From: an uncultured Phycisphaerales bacterium
GTDB taxonomy: Bacteria; Planctomycetota; Phycisphaerae; Phycisphaerales; SM1A02
DNA: 64,000 nucleotides
Assembly (NCBI GenBank): GCA_905480395.1
Contig: CAJQQE010000019.1
Span: 1-64,000 of the forward strand
Reading direction: 5' to 3'
Shown: in pieces, positions 18,567 through 28,615 of the stretch
Layout: each line of letters begins with the position of its first letter
Position numbering within the stretch: position 1 is the first letter of the stretch
The notes under the pieces: model-generated
The model's database searches: none
What the model saw: only the letters and a program-made list of their open reading frames with translations
Told to the model about the DNA's origin: nothing
Position numbers and translations under genes: made by a program

Positions 18567-19504
18567 ACCCCTCTCACGACCAATCTTCCTCAGACGCCAC
18601 CCGCGAACCCGTGCTGGCCGCCAGCGGCTTGCGCAAGACCTATCGAATGGGTCGTGTCCCCGTGCAAGTTCTCAAGGATGCGTCCATCGAGGTTCGATCC
18701 GGCGAATGGGTGGCGATCCTCGGCGCCAGCGGGAGCGGTAAAAGCACCTTGCTCCACCTGCTTGGCGGGCTTGACCGACCCGATCGCGACGGTGGGATGA
18801 TTCACTTTGAAGGCCGACGGGTGAGCGAATTCGGCGGCGCCGAACTGAATACCTACCGGAATCGGAGCGTCGGCTTCGTCTTCCAGTTCTATCACCTGCT
18901 CCCCGAACTCTCGGTGCTCGAGAACGCCATGCTTCCCTGCTTGGTACCGAATCGCTGGTTGTCGGCGACGCTGCCGCTCTTAGCCGCAGTGATCGGGGGC
19001 GGCGTTGGTGCGGCGGTCGGCTCGACGTTCGGGGTCGAGATTCTACCCACCGCCGATGCGCCGACTCCTTCGAAGATTGCGTTGCTGGCGGTGACCTGCG
19101 GCGTGCTCGGGGCCGCCATCGGCGTGGTGCTTTTTCAACTCGGACAAGTGGTGGCCGAACGCACCCGTCTCCGACACGGACCACAGGCTGCGATCTCGCG
19201 AAACACGCTCGAAGAATTCGGGCTCGGCCACCGATTACGGCATCGACCAAGCCAGCTCTCGGGGGGCGAACGGCAGCGCACCGCGATCGCCCGCGCTCTC
19301 GCGAGCGAACCCGGCGTCCTGATGGCCGATGAACCAACCGGCAACCTCGACGCCACGACGGGGAGAGAAATCCTCGATCTACTCAAGAAGCGGCACGATG
19401 CGGGCCTGACCATCGTCATGGTCACCCATGATTCCGCGGTCGCCGAATATGCGGACCGGATCGTCCGACTCGAGGATGGGCGAGTGGTGGAGTCGCCGGC
19501 GTGA
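18563..19504 (+). CDS. LolD-type ABC ATPase with hydrophobic insert
   Basis: The 313-residue ATPase partner of the LolC-like permease. All motifs are intact: Walker A GASGSGKS (54-61), Q-loop Gln108, signature LSGGE (232-236), Walker B VLMADEP (252-258) and H-loop His289. The odd part is about 80 residues (129-208) between [10 protein letters not shown] and the [12 protein letters not shown] helix. It has two strongly hydrophobic, Gly/Ala-rich stretches (136-160 and 171-195) that look like transmembrane helices, joined by a short polar loop. Typical LolD proteins (about 230 aa) have only a few residues there. Start ATG overlaps the permease stop by 4 bases. Confidence 0.85.
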   Translation: MNPSHDQSSSDATREPVLAASGLRKTYRMGRVPVQVLKDASIEVRSGEWVAILGASGSGKSTLLHLLGGLDRPDRDGGMIHFEGRRVSEFGGAELNTYRNRSVGFVFQFYHLLPELSVLENAMLPCLVPNRWLSATLPLLAAVIGGGVGAAVGSTFGVEILPTADAPTPSKIALLAVTCGVLGAAIGVVLFQLGQVVAERTRLRHGPQAAISRNTLEEFGLGHRLRHRPSQLSGGERQRTAIARALASEPGVLMADEPTGNLDATTGREILDLLKKRHDAGLTIVMVTHDSAVAEYADRIVRLEDGRVVESPA

Positions 19505-19615
19505 CCGGCGGGGCAAGTGTTTCTTCCACGACGAAGGACCGTCCCGGTTCTCCAAACGAGCCCTCATCGTCGCCGCCTTCCTGATCGTACCGCGGGGGCA
19601 ATCAGAGACGAAGTC

Positions 19616-21028
19616 ATGACCCAACGCCATTCTGATCATCTGTCCGGCATGCGTTCTTCAATGTCGGGCATGGCGCTGATAATTGCCGCGGGCATGGCTC
19701 AAATGCTCGTGGTCATCGACTACACCGCGACGGCAATTGCGCTACCGCGCATGGCGTCGGACTTCAACGTCTCGGCAGACAGCCTTCAGTGGGTGATCAC
19801 CGGGTACATCCTTTCCTTCTCGATCGTGCTCGCGATCGCCGGCCCGCTCGGAGATCGGTTCGGCCGAAAGCGACTCCTGCTACTGGGGATCGTGCTCTTC
19901 GGCGGCGTCTCGATCTGGGTCGGTTTGGCGAGTTCGGTCATCGAATTGGTCGTCTCGCGGATTGCCCTGGGCATCGGCGCGGGCCTGCTGTTCCCGCTTT
20001 CGACGGCGGTGGTCAGCGCTGCCATGCCGCAGTCGCAACTGCCCAGGACCATGTCGATTCTCACCGGCGTAGCCACCCTCGGCATGGCGATCGGCCCCGT
20101 CGTGGGTGGCGTGTTCACCGAGCTGATCGACTGGCGATGGGTTTTTCTCATCAACCCCCCGATTTCCGCCGTCGCCTTCATCCTGATGTTCTTGCTTTCG
20201 ACGGAGAGCCGGAACCCGGAATCCGTGCCCGGTCGCCTCGATTACCTTGGCATCGTGTTGTTGACCCTCGGGATCGGCGGGCTCTCGATCGGCGTGGCAG
20301 GCCTCGCGGAACAGTCGCTCACCACGTCAATCTCCGTCATCGCTGGCAGCATGGTCACCCTCGCCGCATTCGTATGGCAGGAATTCCGGCAGGATGCGCC
20401 ACTGGTCGATCTCCGACTTCTCGGAAATCGAACCTTCGCCGGCTACTTGACGGGGGGCAGCCTGAGCAATGCCTGCTGGTGCGTCTTGATCTTTGCGACG
20501 ACCCTCTACCTACAGGAAGTTCAAAAAGAAGATGCCATGACCGCGGGCTTTCAGTTCCTCTACCTGAGCGTGCCCGTGGCGGCCGCCGGTTTCCTCGGCC
20601 CGCTCCTCCAACGACGGGTCGGCACTCGACGGATGCTGCTTTTTGCAACGGCGATCCAAACCGCGGCGTGCGTCATCTTCTGGATGTCGGACGTCTCACC
20701 ATGGCTTGCCATCGGGCTTCTGGTGGTCGGGTTCGGATGTTCTTGGGGATGGTCAATGTCGCAGGCTGGAGGGATCGCCACGATCCCCCAGAACAACGTC
20801 GGCCTCGCCAGCGGCTCGATGCTCACCGTACTCATCATGAGCGGGAACATCGCCGTGGTGGTCTCAGCCACCATGATCAAGGCCATGGGAGGCTCGGAGA
20901 TGGCCGACTACGCGCCCGGGGTCAGCGCGAGCTACCTGCTTGCGTTGGGACTGGCAGCCGCCGGATTCGTTGCCACCGCGATCATCGTTCCACGCGAAAC
21001 GGCGAAAGCTGAATCAAGAACCGAATAG
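19616..21028 (+). CDS. MFS transporter, DHA2/EmrB-QacA-like
   Basis: A 470-residue major facilitator with about 14 predicted helices. It carries the motif-A loop GDRFGRKR between helices 2 and 3, and the family-typical LQWVITGYILSF and WRWVFLINPPI segments. DHA2 members are proton-driven drug exporters. The substrate cannot be deduced. The ATG at 19616 puts the first helix near the N-terminus. It starts 112 bases after the LolD-like gene, and nothing indicates co-regulation. Confidence 0.85.
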   Translation: MTQRHSDHLSGMRSSMSGMALIIAAGMAQMLVVIDYTATAIALPRMASDFNVSADSLQWVITGYILSFSIVLAIAGPLGDRFGRKRLLLLGIVLFGGVSIWVGLASSVIELVVSRIALGIGAGLLFPLSTAVVSAAMPQSQLPRTMSILTGVATLGMAIGPVVGGVFTELIDWRWVFLINPPISAVAFILMFLLSTESRNPESVPGRLDYLGIVLLTLGIGGLSIGVAGLAEQSLTTSISVIAGSMVTLAAFVWQEFRQDAPLVDLRLLGNRTFAGYLTGGSLSNACWCVLIFATTLYLQEVQKEDAMTAGFQFLYLSVPVAAAGFLGPLLQRRVGTRRMLLFATAIQTAACVIFWMSDVSPWLAIGLLVVGFGCSWGWSMSQAGGIATIPQNNVGLASGSMLTVLIMSGNIAVVVSATMIKAMGGSEMADYAPGVSASYLLALGLAAAGFVATAIIVPRETAKAESRTE

Positions 21029-21044
21029 ACCTCGGACCGGCGGC

Positions 21045-22499
21045 TTAATCGTTGAACCGGAACCAATCGGCCGTATCCTCGAACCAGGCTCGTGCGGACA
21101 TCCCGGTCCACCGACGAAATGCCTCATCAACCGTCATACCCGCCTTGAGATCAGTGATTAGGCCCGGCACGGTCCGTGGATCGGTTTCAAAGAGTCGGGT
21201 TACCACGACAAACGAGACGTCACGGGCAAGGCCGTCGAGATCAAATCTCTCATCATCGCCATCGAGTCCCAAGATCCAACCCGGAGGTCGCCCGTTTCGC
21301 TCGTTTCGCATGGATCGCAACGCTCGTTCGCGGCGGATTGAATCGATCGGCGCATCTTTAATCAAAATCGACGCCAAATATTCCGCGATGCCCTCGACCA
21401 GCCACGCCGGAAGCGATCGTCGAGTGTGCGCCTGCACCAAGCAAGCTCTTGCCACAATTCGGGCTCGCTCCAACGACTGAAGCATCTCAAGCGGGTCACC
21501 ACCCGACATACCGGCCGAGATCGCAGCGATCCGATCCTTGTTTGGAATCGCCATGATGACGAACGGGCCATCGTCAGTCGGGAAGAGAATCGAATCATCG
21601 TCGAGCGGCGCCTCGTGATCAAAGATCGTGCCCGCCATGAGCCGAAGCGTGTCGTGATCGACGACCTCCATCACCAGCATGGCACCGGGGAACGGGTTGC
21701 GACCCGACAAGAGCCCGAGTCGCGGTGCAATCTCACTGGTCAACCGATCGAAGGCAACGCCGTCCCTCGCCAGCGATTCCAAGGACTCCAAACCCAGCAC
21801 CACCGTCGACGCCGTTCGGACGCCTTTGAGCCCGAGTCCTTCAGACGCCGCCTCACCTTTGATGCGGAGTTGCTCGGCCAAGGCGTCTTGCTTGATCGGA
21901 TCCGGTACCCCCCACACCGCGACCGACGTCGAGCGAAGATGTGGGCGTCCCTTCTTCAGCCTCGCGGATTCCGCGGCCAGTCGAGCCGCGTCGACTTGAT
22001 CACGCACTTCTTGCGCTCTCCGCGCTGCGGCACCGATGATTCGATCTGCATCGGGGCCAGCCTTCGCCCGAAGAAGCCGCTCGGCCCGATCGCTCAAGTC
22101 ACCGGAATCGGTGCTTTGAAGCATGAAGAGGAGCCAACCGAGGCCCGCGGGGTCATCTCGGCGACTCTTCTGAAGGGCTTCTCGGCCAACCCTGAACCGA
22201 TCTGCCGGGTCGAGATCGATCCATCGAATATTCCCGATGCTCCCGGAAAACCCTGCATCATCAAAGTCTGATATTTTTCCGGCGTGCGTGGTCCCATTTC
22301 GATCGCGAATTCGAAGTGAAAACGGATTGACGAGGGTGACCTGTCCATTTGGAAGCGTCGCATCCAGCGATTGGACCTCCGCGCTGCCCGCAGGCGGATC
22401 CACCTGACCCCCCGAATACCCTGAATCGGAGGATGCCACCGCCGCAGTACTGCAGGCGATCGTAATCCAGACCGTCAGGATGGCAGGAAACATTGTCAT
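21045..22499 (-). CDS. Secreted protein with inactive peptidase-MA-like domain
   Basis: A 484-residue exported protein not recognised as a named family. A signal peptide occupies residues 1-24 (core ILTVWITIACSTAAVA). A charged coiled-coil-prone stretch (about 140-180, AAARRAQEVRDQVDAARLAAESARLKKG) follows. The C-terminal half contains LPAWLVEGIAEYLAS, which copies the second part of the gluzincin peptidase (DUF1570/MA-like) active site. The usual HExxH helix before it is replaced by VQAHTRRS, so the metal site looks broken. A structural or binding role is more likely than proteolysis. It is convergent with the MFS gene and divergent from clpC. Confidence 0.6.
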   Translation of the reverse strand: MTMFPAILTVWITIACSTAAVASSDSGYSGGQVDPPAGSAEVQSLDATLPNGQVTLVNPFSLRIRDRNGTTHAGKISDFDDAGFSGSIGNIRWIDLDPADRFRVGREALQKSRRDDPAGLGWLLFMLQSTDSGDLSDRAERLLRAKAGPDADRIIGAAARRAQEVRDQVDAARLAAESARLKKGRPHLRSTSVAVWGVPDPIKQDALAEQLRIKGEAASEGLGLKGVRTASTVVLGLESLESLARDGVAFDRLTSEIAPRLGLLSGRNPFPGAMLVMEVVDHDTLRLMAGTIFDHEAPLDDDSILFPTDDGPFVIMAIPNKDRIAAISAGMSGGDPLEMLQSLERARIVARACLVQAHTRRSLPAWLVEGIAEYLASILIKDAPIDSIRRERALRSMRNERNGRPPGWILGLDGDDERFDLDGLARDVSFVVVTRLFETDPRTVPGLITDLKAGMTVDEAFRRWTGMSARAWFEDTADWFRFND

Positions 22500-22665
22500 C
22501 ACGAGTCCACCATACGGTGAGTTTCATCGCGCCGATTCGGAATATCTGGTCGATTCGGGCACTTACAGGGCCGATGCTAGGGATATGAGTGGTTCCGGCA
22601 CGGAGGTTGCCGCCATTCGAGGAACGGGCGACCCGACTTTGAGGTCGTGCGTACTATGAGGGTGA

Positions 22666-22680
22666 CTGGCGTTCTGCCAG
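22666..22680. other. Short inverted repeat in the clpC leader
   Basis: CTGGC (22666-22670) and GCCAG (22676-22680) flank a 5-base spacer, 20 bases before the clpC start codon. It is too short and too different to be a CIRCE or CtsR operator. It may be a small mRNA hairpin near the ribosome binding site. Weak evidence. Confidence 0.25.
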
Positions 22681-22699
22681 CCAAACCGGAGATACCCCA

Positions 22700-25255
22700 A
22701 TGTTTGAACGACTGACCGACCGAGCTAGAAAAGTCATGGCCCTCGCCAATCAGGAGGCGCAGCGGTTCAACCACGAGTACATCGGGACCGAGCACATTCT
22801 GCTCGGACTCGTCAAGGAAGGCTCCGGAGTCGGCGCCAACGTCCTCAAGAACCTCGACATCGATCTCCGGAAGGTCCGCCTCGAAGTCGAGAAACTTGTC
22901 AAGAGTGGCCCCGAAATGGTCACGATGGGCAAGCTCCCTCAGACGCCTCGAGCCAAGAAGGTCATCGAGTACGCGATCGAGGAGGCTCGGAATCTCAATC
23001 ACAATTATGTCGGGACGGAACATCTCCTGCTCGGACTGCTTCGTGAGCACGACGGCGTCGCCGCCCAAGTGCTGATGAACCTCGGGCTCAAGCTCGAAGA
23101 GGTTCGCGACGAAGTGCTCAATCTGCTCGGTGCGGGCGTCGAACCCGAAGAACAGGCTCCCGAAGCCGGCGAACCAAGTACTGGTGCTCAAGGTGGGCCA
23201 CGACGGGCCGCTGGCAAGAGCAAGACACCAGCGCTCGATTCCTTTGGCCGGGACCTCACGGAACTCGCCAAGCAGGGTGAACTCGACCCGGTGATCGGCC
23301 GGACCATGGAGATCGAACGCCTCGTTCAGGTGCTCTGCCGCCGAACCAAGAACAACCCTGTCCTCCTCGGCGAAGCCGGCGTGGGCAAGACTGCCATCGT
23401 CGAAGGGCTTGCCCAGCGAATTGTCGACCAGGAGATCCCCGATCTCCTTTGGGATAAGCGACTCGTCGTGCTCGACCTCGCCATGATGGTGGCAGGTACG
23501 AAGTATCGCGGTCAGTTCGAAGAACGAATCAAGGCCGTCATGAACGAGGTCCGACGTGCCAAGAACGTGCTTCTCTTCATCGACGAACTCCACACCTTGG
23601 TGGGTGCGGGTGGCGCCGAAGGTGCGATCGATGCGGCCAACGTCCTGAAGCCGGCCCTTGCTCGCGGCGAGATGCAGTGCGTGGGCGCCACCACCTTCGA
23701 CGAGTACCGAAAGTACATCGAGAAGGACGCGGCCCTCGAACGCCGATTCCAGTCGATCACGGTTGAGCCGCCGACACCTGAGCAGACCATCGAAATCCTC
23801 AAGGGAATTCGCGAGAAGTACGAGACGCATCACAAGGTCAAGATCACCGACGGTGCCCTTCGGGCCGCCGTGGAGCTCTCAGGACGGTACATCCCTGCTC
23901 GCGTGCACCCCGACAAGTCGATCGACGTGATCGACGAAGCCGGCGCTCGTTTGCGCCTCAAGAGCATGACCAAGCCGCCGAACCTTGCCGAACTCGAAGA
24001 GAAGATCGAGAGTCTCTCCGTCGACAAGGACGAAGCCGTTAAGGGTGCCGACTATGAGAAGGCCGCCGAACTCCGTGATACCGCCGAGAAGCTCCGCAAG
24101 GAGAAAGAGCGGATTCAGCAGGAGTGGCGTGAGCGGATGAACGAGACTATCGGCATCGTCGATGAAGAAGTCATCGCCGAGGTCGTCTCGAAAATGACCG
24201 GCGTACCGCTCACCCGACTCGAGAAGGAAGAGTCCGAACGGCTCCTCGCACTCGAAGACGAGTTGCACAAGACCGTGGTCAGCCAGGACGAGGCCGTGAA
24301 GGCCGTCGCGAGAGCGATCCGCAAGGCCCGATCGGGGCTCAAGGATCCGCGACGTCCCATGGGTTCGTTCATCTTCGTTGGCCCGTCCGGCGTGGGCAAA
24401 ACGCTCCTCGCGAAGGCGTTGGCGGAGTTCCTCTTCGGAGATGCCGACGCGCTCATCTACCTCGACATGTCCGAGTACATGGAGAAGCACAACGTCAGCC
24501 GTTTGGTTGGTGCCCCTCCCGGATACGTCGGATACGAAGAAGGCGGCCAGCTCACCGAGCGCATTCGTCGTCGACCCTACGCGGTCGTGCTCCTCGACGA
24601 AGTCGAGAAGGCTCACCCCGACTGCTTCAACATGCTCCTTCAGATCATGGAAGAAGGCCGCCTGACCGATTCGTTCGGCCGGCACGTCGACTTCAAGAAC
24701 GTCATCCTGATCATGACGTCCAACATCGGTGCGGACATAATCAAGGGTGGTGCGAGTTTCGGATTCGCGAAGCGAACCGAGGTTCAAGACTACGAGAAGA
24801 TGCGAAAATCGCTGATGGGGGAGATCGAGAAGTTCTTCCGCCCGGAGTTCATCAACCGGCTGGACGAGGTCATCGTCTTCCGTCCACTGGACCGCGAGAA
24901 TCTGACTTCGATCATCGAATTCGAACTCTCCAAGGTTCGAGAGCGGCTCGCGGCCAAGAAGATGACCCTGGAACTCGACGACGCGGCCAAGGGCTTCCTC
25001 ATCGACAAGGGGTACAACCCCGACTTCGGCGCTCGGCCGCTACGACGCGCCCTTTCGACCTACATCGAAGACGCGTTGGCTGAGAACCTGCTCTCGGGCG
25101 AATTCATCGAGGGAGATGCCATCAGTGTCAGCCGTCAGGAGGACCAGGATCATCTCACCTTCAAGGCGACTCGAAGCAGCGACGAGGACGGTGGCGAAGG
25201 CGATGACGGAGAAGACGCCCCGAATCCCGACGCCGCTGGCGCGACGTCCAGCTGA
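22700..25255 (+). CDS. clpC: ATP-dependent Clp protease ATPase subunit ClpC
   Basis: An 851-residue Hsp100 unfoldase that feeds substrates to ClpP. In order: two N-terminal Clp repeats (1-75 and 80-145), a linker, AAA domain D1 with Walker A GEAGVGKT (near 224) and [16 protein letters not shown], a UVR-containing middle region (about 430-465, [14 protein letters not shown]), AAA domain D2 with GPSGVGKT (near 561), and the ClpB D2-small C-terminal domain. The UVR region and single short middle domain separate ClpC from ClpB. A GGAGA site 6-10 bases before the ATG supports the start. clpP is not in the window. A strong terminator follows. Confidence 0.95.
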   Translation: MFERLTDRARKVMALANQEAQRFNHEYIGTEHILLGLVKEGSGVGANVLKNLDIDLRKVRLEVEKLVKSGPEMVTMGKLPQTPRAKKVIEYAIEEARNLNHNYVGTEHLLLGLLREHDGVAAQVLMNLGLKLEEVRDEVLNLLGAGVEPEEQAPEAGEPSTGAQGGPRRAAGKSKTPALDSFGRDLTELAKQGELDPVIGRTMEIERLVQVLCRRTKNNPVLLGEAGVGKTAIVEGLAQRIVDQEIPDLLWDKRLVVLDLAMMVAGTKYRGQFEERIKAVMNEVRRAKNVLLFIDELHTLVGAGGAEGAIDAANVLKPALARGEMQCVGATTFDEYRKYIEKDAALERRFQSITVEPPTPEQTIEILKGIREKYETHHKVKITDGALRAAVELSGRYIPARVHPDKSIDVIDEAGARLRLKSMTKPPNLAELEEKIESLSVDKDEAVKGADYEKAAELRDTAEKLRKEKERIQQEWRERMNETIGIVDEEVIAEVVSKMTGVPLTRLEKEESERLLALEDELHKTVVSQDEAVKAVARAIRKARSGLKDPRRPMGSFIFVGPSGVGKTLLAKALAEFLFGDADALIYLDMSEYMEKHNVSRLVGAPPGYVGYEEGGQLTERIRRRPYAVVLLDEVEKAHPDCFNMLLQIMEEGRLTDSFGRHVDFKNVILIMTSNIGADIIKGGASFGFAKRTEVQDYEKMRKSLMGEIEKFFRPEFINRLDEVIVFRPLDRENLTSIIEFELSKVRERLAAKKMTLELDDAAKGFLIDKGYNPDFGARPLRRALSTYIEDALAENLLSGEFIEGDAISVSRQEDQDHLTFKATRSSDEDGGEGDDGEDAPNPDAAGATSS

Positions 25256-25283
25256 GTCGACTTCAGTTTCATTTGAACGCCAT

Positions 25284-25325
25284 CGCGGCGGAACGTTCCA
25301 ACGAACGTTCCGCCGCGTTTTTTTT
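25284..25325 (+). terminator. Strong intrinsic terminator after clpC
   Basis: A perfect 15-bp stem (25284-25298 with 25303-25317), a 4-base CAAC loop, and eight T residues directly after. It lies 28 bases past the clpC stop. This is the clearest rho-independent terminator in the window. Confidence 0.95.
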
Positions 25326-25513
25326 CGTGAACGATCTCAAGCGTGAAACTCGGCAATCGCTTCGACGAATCCCCTACCTGTGTGTCGCCATCACGACGCG
25401 GACCAATCACTTCCGAGCTCGTACTGGATCCACCCGACTGGGGTCTTCTCCCCAATCACCTTGAAATACGCCCGAAGACGAAAGAAATCATTCGATATTC
25501 GGAGAGAAGAGGG

Positions 25514-26044
25514 ATGGCGATGACTTCATCCTTGAGAACCATGCCGATGCAAGACCCAACAATCCCCAGGCTCACCCGCCAGACCGACCAGATTCCAACC
25601 TGGTCGAGCCGACTGAGTGCCACCGGGTGCGTGCTCATGCTCATCGTGGGAATCGTCTGGGCCTCTCCCGCGGCCCGACACGGGATCGAACTCATTCGGG
25701 CCTCGAAAGAGATCAAGGCTCCGCTGATCGAAACTGCCATCACCCGCGTCGCCGTTGGACCACTTGCCGCCAAGCCGCCGGTGGTGGCGGAAGGGCAAGG
25801 AACGCTCAGCTTTCTAGAGACCTCCATGACCCCTGAGTTCCAACTCCTGGTGAGACCGAGGGGAGTCGTCGAAATCTCGCTTCGGAAAGACCAGCCGCGA
25901 CTGAGTCCAGAGCTCGCCGATTCAAGAACTGCCCGATCAACGTCGAGAGAAATCGCGAGCCGCCTCTTTCAGGAGTTGCGACATCAAGTCGAACTTGGAC
26001 TGCGGCGACTCGGCCGGGTCGCGTTCTCGTCGACGCTGCCTTGA
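25514..26044 (+). CDS. Small single-pass membrane protein, unknown function
   Basis: A 176-residue protein with one hydrophobic segment (about 38-55, CVLMLIVGIVWASPAA) after a basic, polar N-terminus, so it is probably anchored with its C-terminus outside. The C-terminal half (LSFLETSMTPEFQLLVRPRG, then an Arg/Ser-rich tail) shows no family I recognise. A GGAG site 9 bases before the ATG at 25514 decides the start; the open frame goes back to 25343, across the terminator side of clpC. About 190 bases separate it from the clpC terminator. A tandem repeat follows the stop. Confidence 0.55.
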   Translation: MAMTSSLRTMPMQDPTIPRLTRQTDQIPTWSSRLSATGCVLMLIVGIVWASPAARHGIELIRASKEIKAPLIETAITRVAVGPLAAKPPVVAEGQGTLSFLETSMTPEFQLLVRPRGVVEISLRKDQPRLSPELADSRTARSTSREIASRLFQELRHQVELGLRRLGRVAFSSTLP

Positions 26045-26060
26045 CGTCACTGTCCATGCG

Positions 26061-26130
26061 ATGAGCTGCGATGACCTGGGATGACTTGAGATGACATGGG
26101 ATGACCTGGGATGACCTGGACTGACATGCA
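26061..26130. repeat. Tandem array of imperfect 10-bp repeats
   Basis: Seven back-to-back units of exactly 10 bases with consensus ATGACCTGGG (two exact copies, the others one to four changes) fill the gap between two convergent genes. The period matches about one turn of B-DNA. No repeat protein or CRISPR feature is nearby. It could be a slippage-prone intergenic element or a protein-binding array. Confidence 0.85.
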
Positions 26131-26180
26131 CTCGCATGACTTTGGCATGACGAGTACGAGCCATCCGCCACCAGATGGGT

Positions 26181-26915
26181 TTAGTGGATCCCCGCGAGCT
26201 TCATGCCGTCCCGCTCCTGAGAGATGAACACCTCTCGGAACTTGAACTGCGAACCGATCTGTGGCGCAAACCGAAGCCGAACCGATAAGTCCGGCAGGCG
26301 TTCAATGATCACTTCGGACCCGCCGTAATAACCAAAGCTCATTCGATTCAACGTCATCATGAGTTCGGATCGATTCTGAACGCAAAATCGTACAAAGTCA
26401 TCGACGTCGAGCCCTTGGGCTTGGTAGTCGCGCTTCGTCGACTCGGCAACCACCTGATCCCAGAGCTCGAGATACTGCTGATTTCTCAGCGAAGACATGG
26501 TGTTTGCGAGTACGTGATCGGGGAGGAGCGCCTGCATGATCACGGTGCCATCATCGAGCACCTCCCTCGCGAGGAACTGCTTCAAAGGCCCCGGCTCCAT
26601 CCCTTCCGGAGGAATCGGGCGACCGGCCCGGATCGCTTCCGACCGAATTCGAGCGCGTTCCGCCTTCTTCGCCTCGGCCCGCGCTGCAGAAGCCTCGTCG
26701 AATGCATCCTGTTCACTCGGCAGTAGGCCGTCTTCGATGAAGACCACACGGCGCCCCTGCGCATCAACGTACTCGTCGACGAGTTCCACCTCGCTGGCCA
26801 TCCGGTAGAAACTGGACCGGCGGTGATACTCCGTCACGACTGACTCACACCCGATCGCGGTCGTGGTGAGGGCTGCCAGCAGCGTGGTCCAAAATAGTCG
26901 GCCCGATGAAATCAC
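26181..26915 (-). CDS. Putative lipoprotein, unknown function
   Basis: A 244-residue exported protein with a type II signal peptide: basic start, hydrophobic core and TTAIGC lipobox with Cys23. A charged Ala/Glu/Arg-rich helix (about 75-95, ASAARAEAKKAERARIRSEA) precedes a mixed domain containing FVRFCVQNRSELMMTLNRMSFGYYGG and ending in a strand-rich tail. I do not recognise a family. The GTG at 26915 overlaps the nadB stop (GTGA), so it belongs to the beta-propeller - nadB - lipoprotein unit and is probably co-translated. Anchoring to inner or outer membrane cannot be decided. Confidence 0.65.
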   Translation of the reverse strand: MISSGRLFWTTLLAALTTTAIGCESVVTEYHRRSSFYRMASEVELVDEYVDAQGRRVVFIEDGLLPSEQDAFDEASAARAEAKKAERARIRSEAIRAGRPIPPEGMEPGPLKQFLAREVLDDGTVIMQALLPDHVLANTMSSLRNQQYLELWDQVVAESTKRDYQAQGLDVDDFVRFCVQNRSELMMTLNRMSFGYYGGSEVIIERLPDLSVRLRFAPQIGSQFKFREVFISQERDGMKLAGIH

Positions 26916-28615
26916 TCGGTCACCGCCTTGAGATTCTCTCCGGCGTGGGTCGATGCTCCATCGTCGTGCATCGTCCGGCAAACCGGGAGGACCTCTGGTT
27001 CCTCACGGCCTCGACGCCATGCAAACCGAATCTTGAATCGTTCGTCGGATTCCGGGTGATCCGCTCGACGATGCGTCCCGCGACTTTCCTGCCTGACCAA
27101 GGCGCCCCGGACCACGAGCCTCGCCGCGGCGAGCATGCCTTGTATCCGCCAGCCATCAGGATCATCGAAGGTCTTGTCGAGACAGTATCGACCCCAGAAA
27201 TCGATCATCTCAAGGGCGTCGCTCAGTTTTCCGCCATCTCGCTCAATCCCAACGTTCCGCCACATCGAACTTCGAAGGCTGGCGCGAACATCGATCAAAT
27301 CGAGCTCCCCCGCACGGCCTTCCGGGGCCTCGGCGATGAGCTTCGGACGATGCCCGGGATCCTCAATCGAGATCGCAGCCTCGCCCGCGCGGCCGCCGAA
27401 TACCAGGCCCTCCAGCAGAGAATTGCTCGCCAACCGATTGGCACCGTGAATTCCAGTCGCAGCGACTTCGCCGCACGCGAAGAGGCCGGGAACCGAGGTC
27501 ATACCGTTCTCGTCGGTCACCACGCCGCCGATCGTGTAATGCGCCGCCGGATGCACGGGAATCAACGTGGTGTCGGGATCAATTTCAAACTCCGCCAGCG
27601 ATTTCGCAAGATTGGGGAATCGCTTTGAAAACCCTCCCACAACTTTGGTCGCGTCGAGAAACACACAGGGGTCACCGGTCTCGGCAAGCACTTGGGAAAT
27701 CCTCGCCGTCACCACGTCCCGTGGTGCAAGATCGCCAAGTTCATGGAGACCCTTCATGAAAGAACGACCTCGCCGATCGACAAGGCGGCCGCCCTCGCCA
27801 CGAACCGCCTCGCTCATCAATGCCCGCACCGATCCCGCAACATAAAGCGTCGTCGGGTGGAACTGGACGAATTCCGTATCTGCCACCAAGGCACCAGCGC
27901 GAAACGCCATGGCCAACGACTCGCCAGTCGCAGTGGTCGGATTGGTGGTCTCCCGAAAGAGCCGTCCGGCCCCGCCCCCGGCGAGTACCACCGCGCCAGC
28001 CCAAATGACCTGCAGCCCGTAGCGAGGGTGATGGGTGAGCACGCCGGTGACCGGGGCGCCAGGGGCATTCTCCGCGGTCAAGAGATCAATGGCGGTGCAT
28101 TGTTCGAAAATCCGCAGCGTCTGTCGGGCCGCGGCCTGTGCCAGCAGACAACTCGACAAGGCACCGCCAGTCGCGGCGCCGTCAGTATGAAGAATTCGAT
28201 TGTGCCGATGGCCACCCTCGCGACCAAGACTCAAGGAGCCGTCGCTCAGGCGGTCGAAACGCATGCCCCACTGCAACAGCCGTTCCATCTCTGCCGGCGC
28301 GGCTCGACAGAGCAGATTAACCATGCCCGGGTCGCAGAGTCCGGCCCCGGCCTTAAGCGTGTCCGCGACGTGGGCATCCGGATGATCCGCGGCGTCCATC
28401 GCCGCGGCGATTCCACCCTGCGCCCACGTGGTCGATGACATCGACGCCTCCCGCTTCGAGAGAACCACGACATCTTTTCCCGCATCGGCCGCGACCATCG
28501 CCGCCCGCAAGCCGGCCACCCCGCTACCGATCACCAGAACATCCGTAAAGAGCTGCGGTAGAAGCGCAGATCGGAATGGAACCAGATAGCGGCGATCGTC
28601 GATGGCCGAACTCAC
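26912..28615 (-). CDS. nadB: L-aspartate oxidase NadB
   Basis: A 567-residue FAD enzyme that oxidises L-aspartate to iminoaspartate, the first step of NAD synthesis; NadA would then make quinolinate. The N-terminal dinucleotide site is VLVIGSGVAGLRAA (GSGVAG at 30-35). SSTTWAQGGIAAAM, the FAD/substrate region HPAAHYTIGGVVTDENG and GIHGANRLASNSLLEGLVFG are all present, as in the succinate dehydrogenase/fumarate reductase superfamily. The GTG at 28615 overlaps the upstream stop (GTGA). nadA and nadC are absent, so NAD genes are scattered in this genome. The C-terminal tail is Arg/Glu-rich and poorly conserved. Confidence 0.92.
   Translation of the reverse strand: MSSAIDDRRYLVPFRSALLPQLFTDVLVIGSGVAGLRAAMVAADAGKDVVVLSKREASMSSTTWAQGGIAAAMDAADHPDAHVADTLKAGAGLCDPGMVNLLCRAAPAEMERLLQWGMRFDRLSDGSLSLGREGGHRHNRILHTDGAATGGALSSCLLAQAAARQTLRIFEQCTAIDLLTAENAPGAPVTGVLTHHPRYGLQVIWAGAVVLAGGGAGRLFRETTNPTTATGESLAMAFRAGALVADTEFVQFHPTTLYVAGSVRALMSEAVRGEGGRLVDRRGRSFMKGLHELGDLAPRDVVTARISQVLAETGDPCVFLDATKVVGGFSKRFPNLAKSLAEFEIDPDTTLIPVHPAAHYTIGGVVTDENGMTSVPGLFACGEVAATGIHGANRLASNSLLEGLVFGGRAGEAAISIEDPGHRPKLIAEAPEGRAGELDLIDVRASLRSSMWRNVGIERDGGKLSDALEMIDFWGRYCLDKTFDDPDGWRIQGMLAAARLVVRGALVRQESRGTHRRADHPESDERFKIRFAWRRGREEPEVLPVCRTMHDDGASTHAGENLKAVTE

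Noticed and set aside
22600-22699. CIRCE or CtsR-type heat-shock operator for clpC
   Set aside because: Only a 5-bp inverted repeat is present. Neither the TTAGCACTC/GAGTGCTAA pair nor the CtsR heptad repeat is found.
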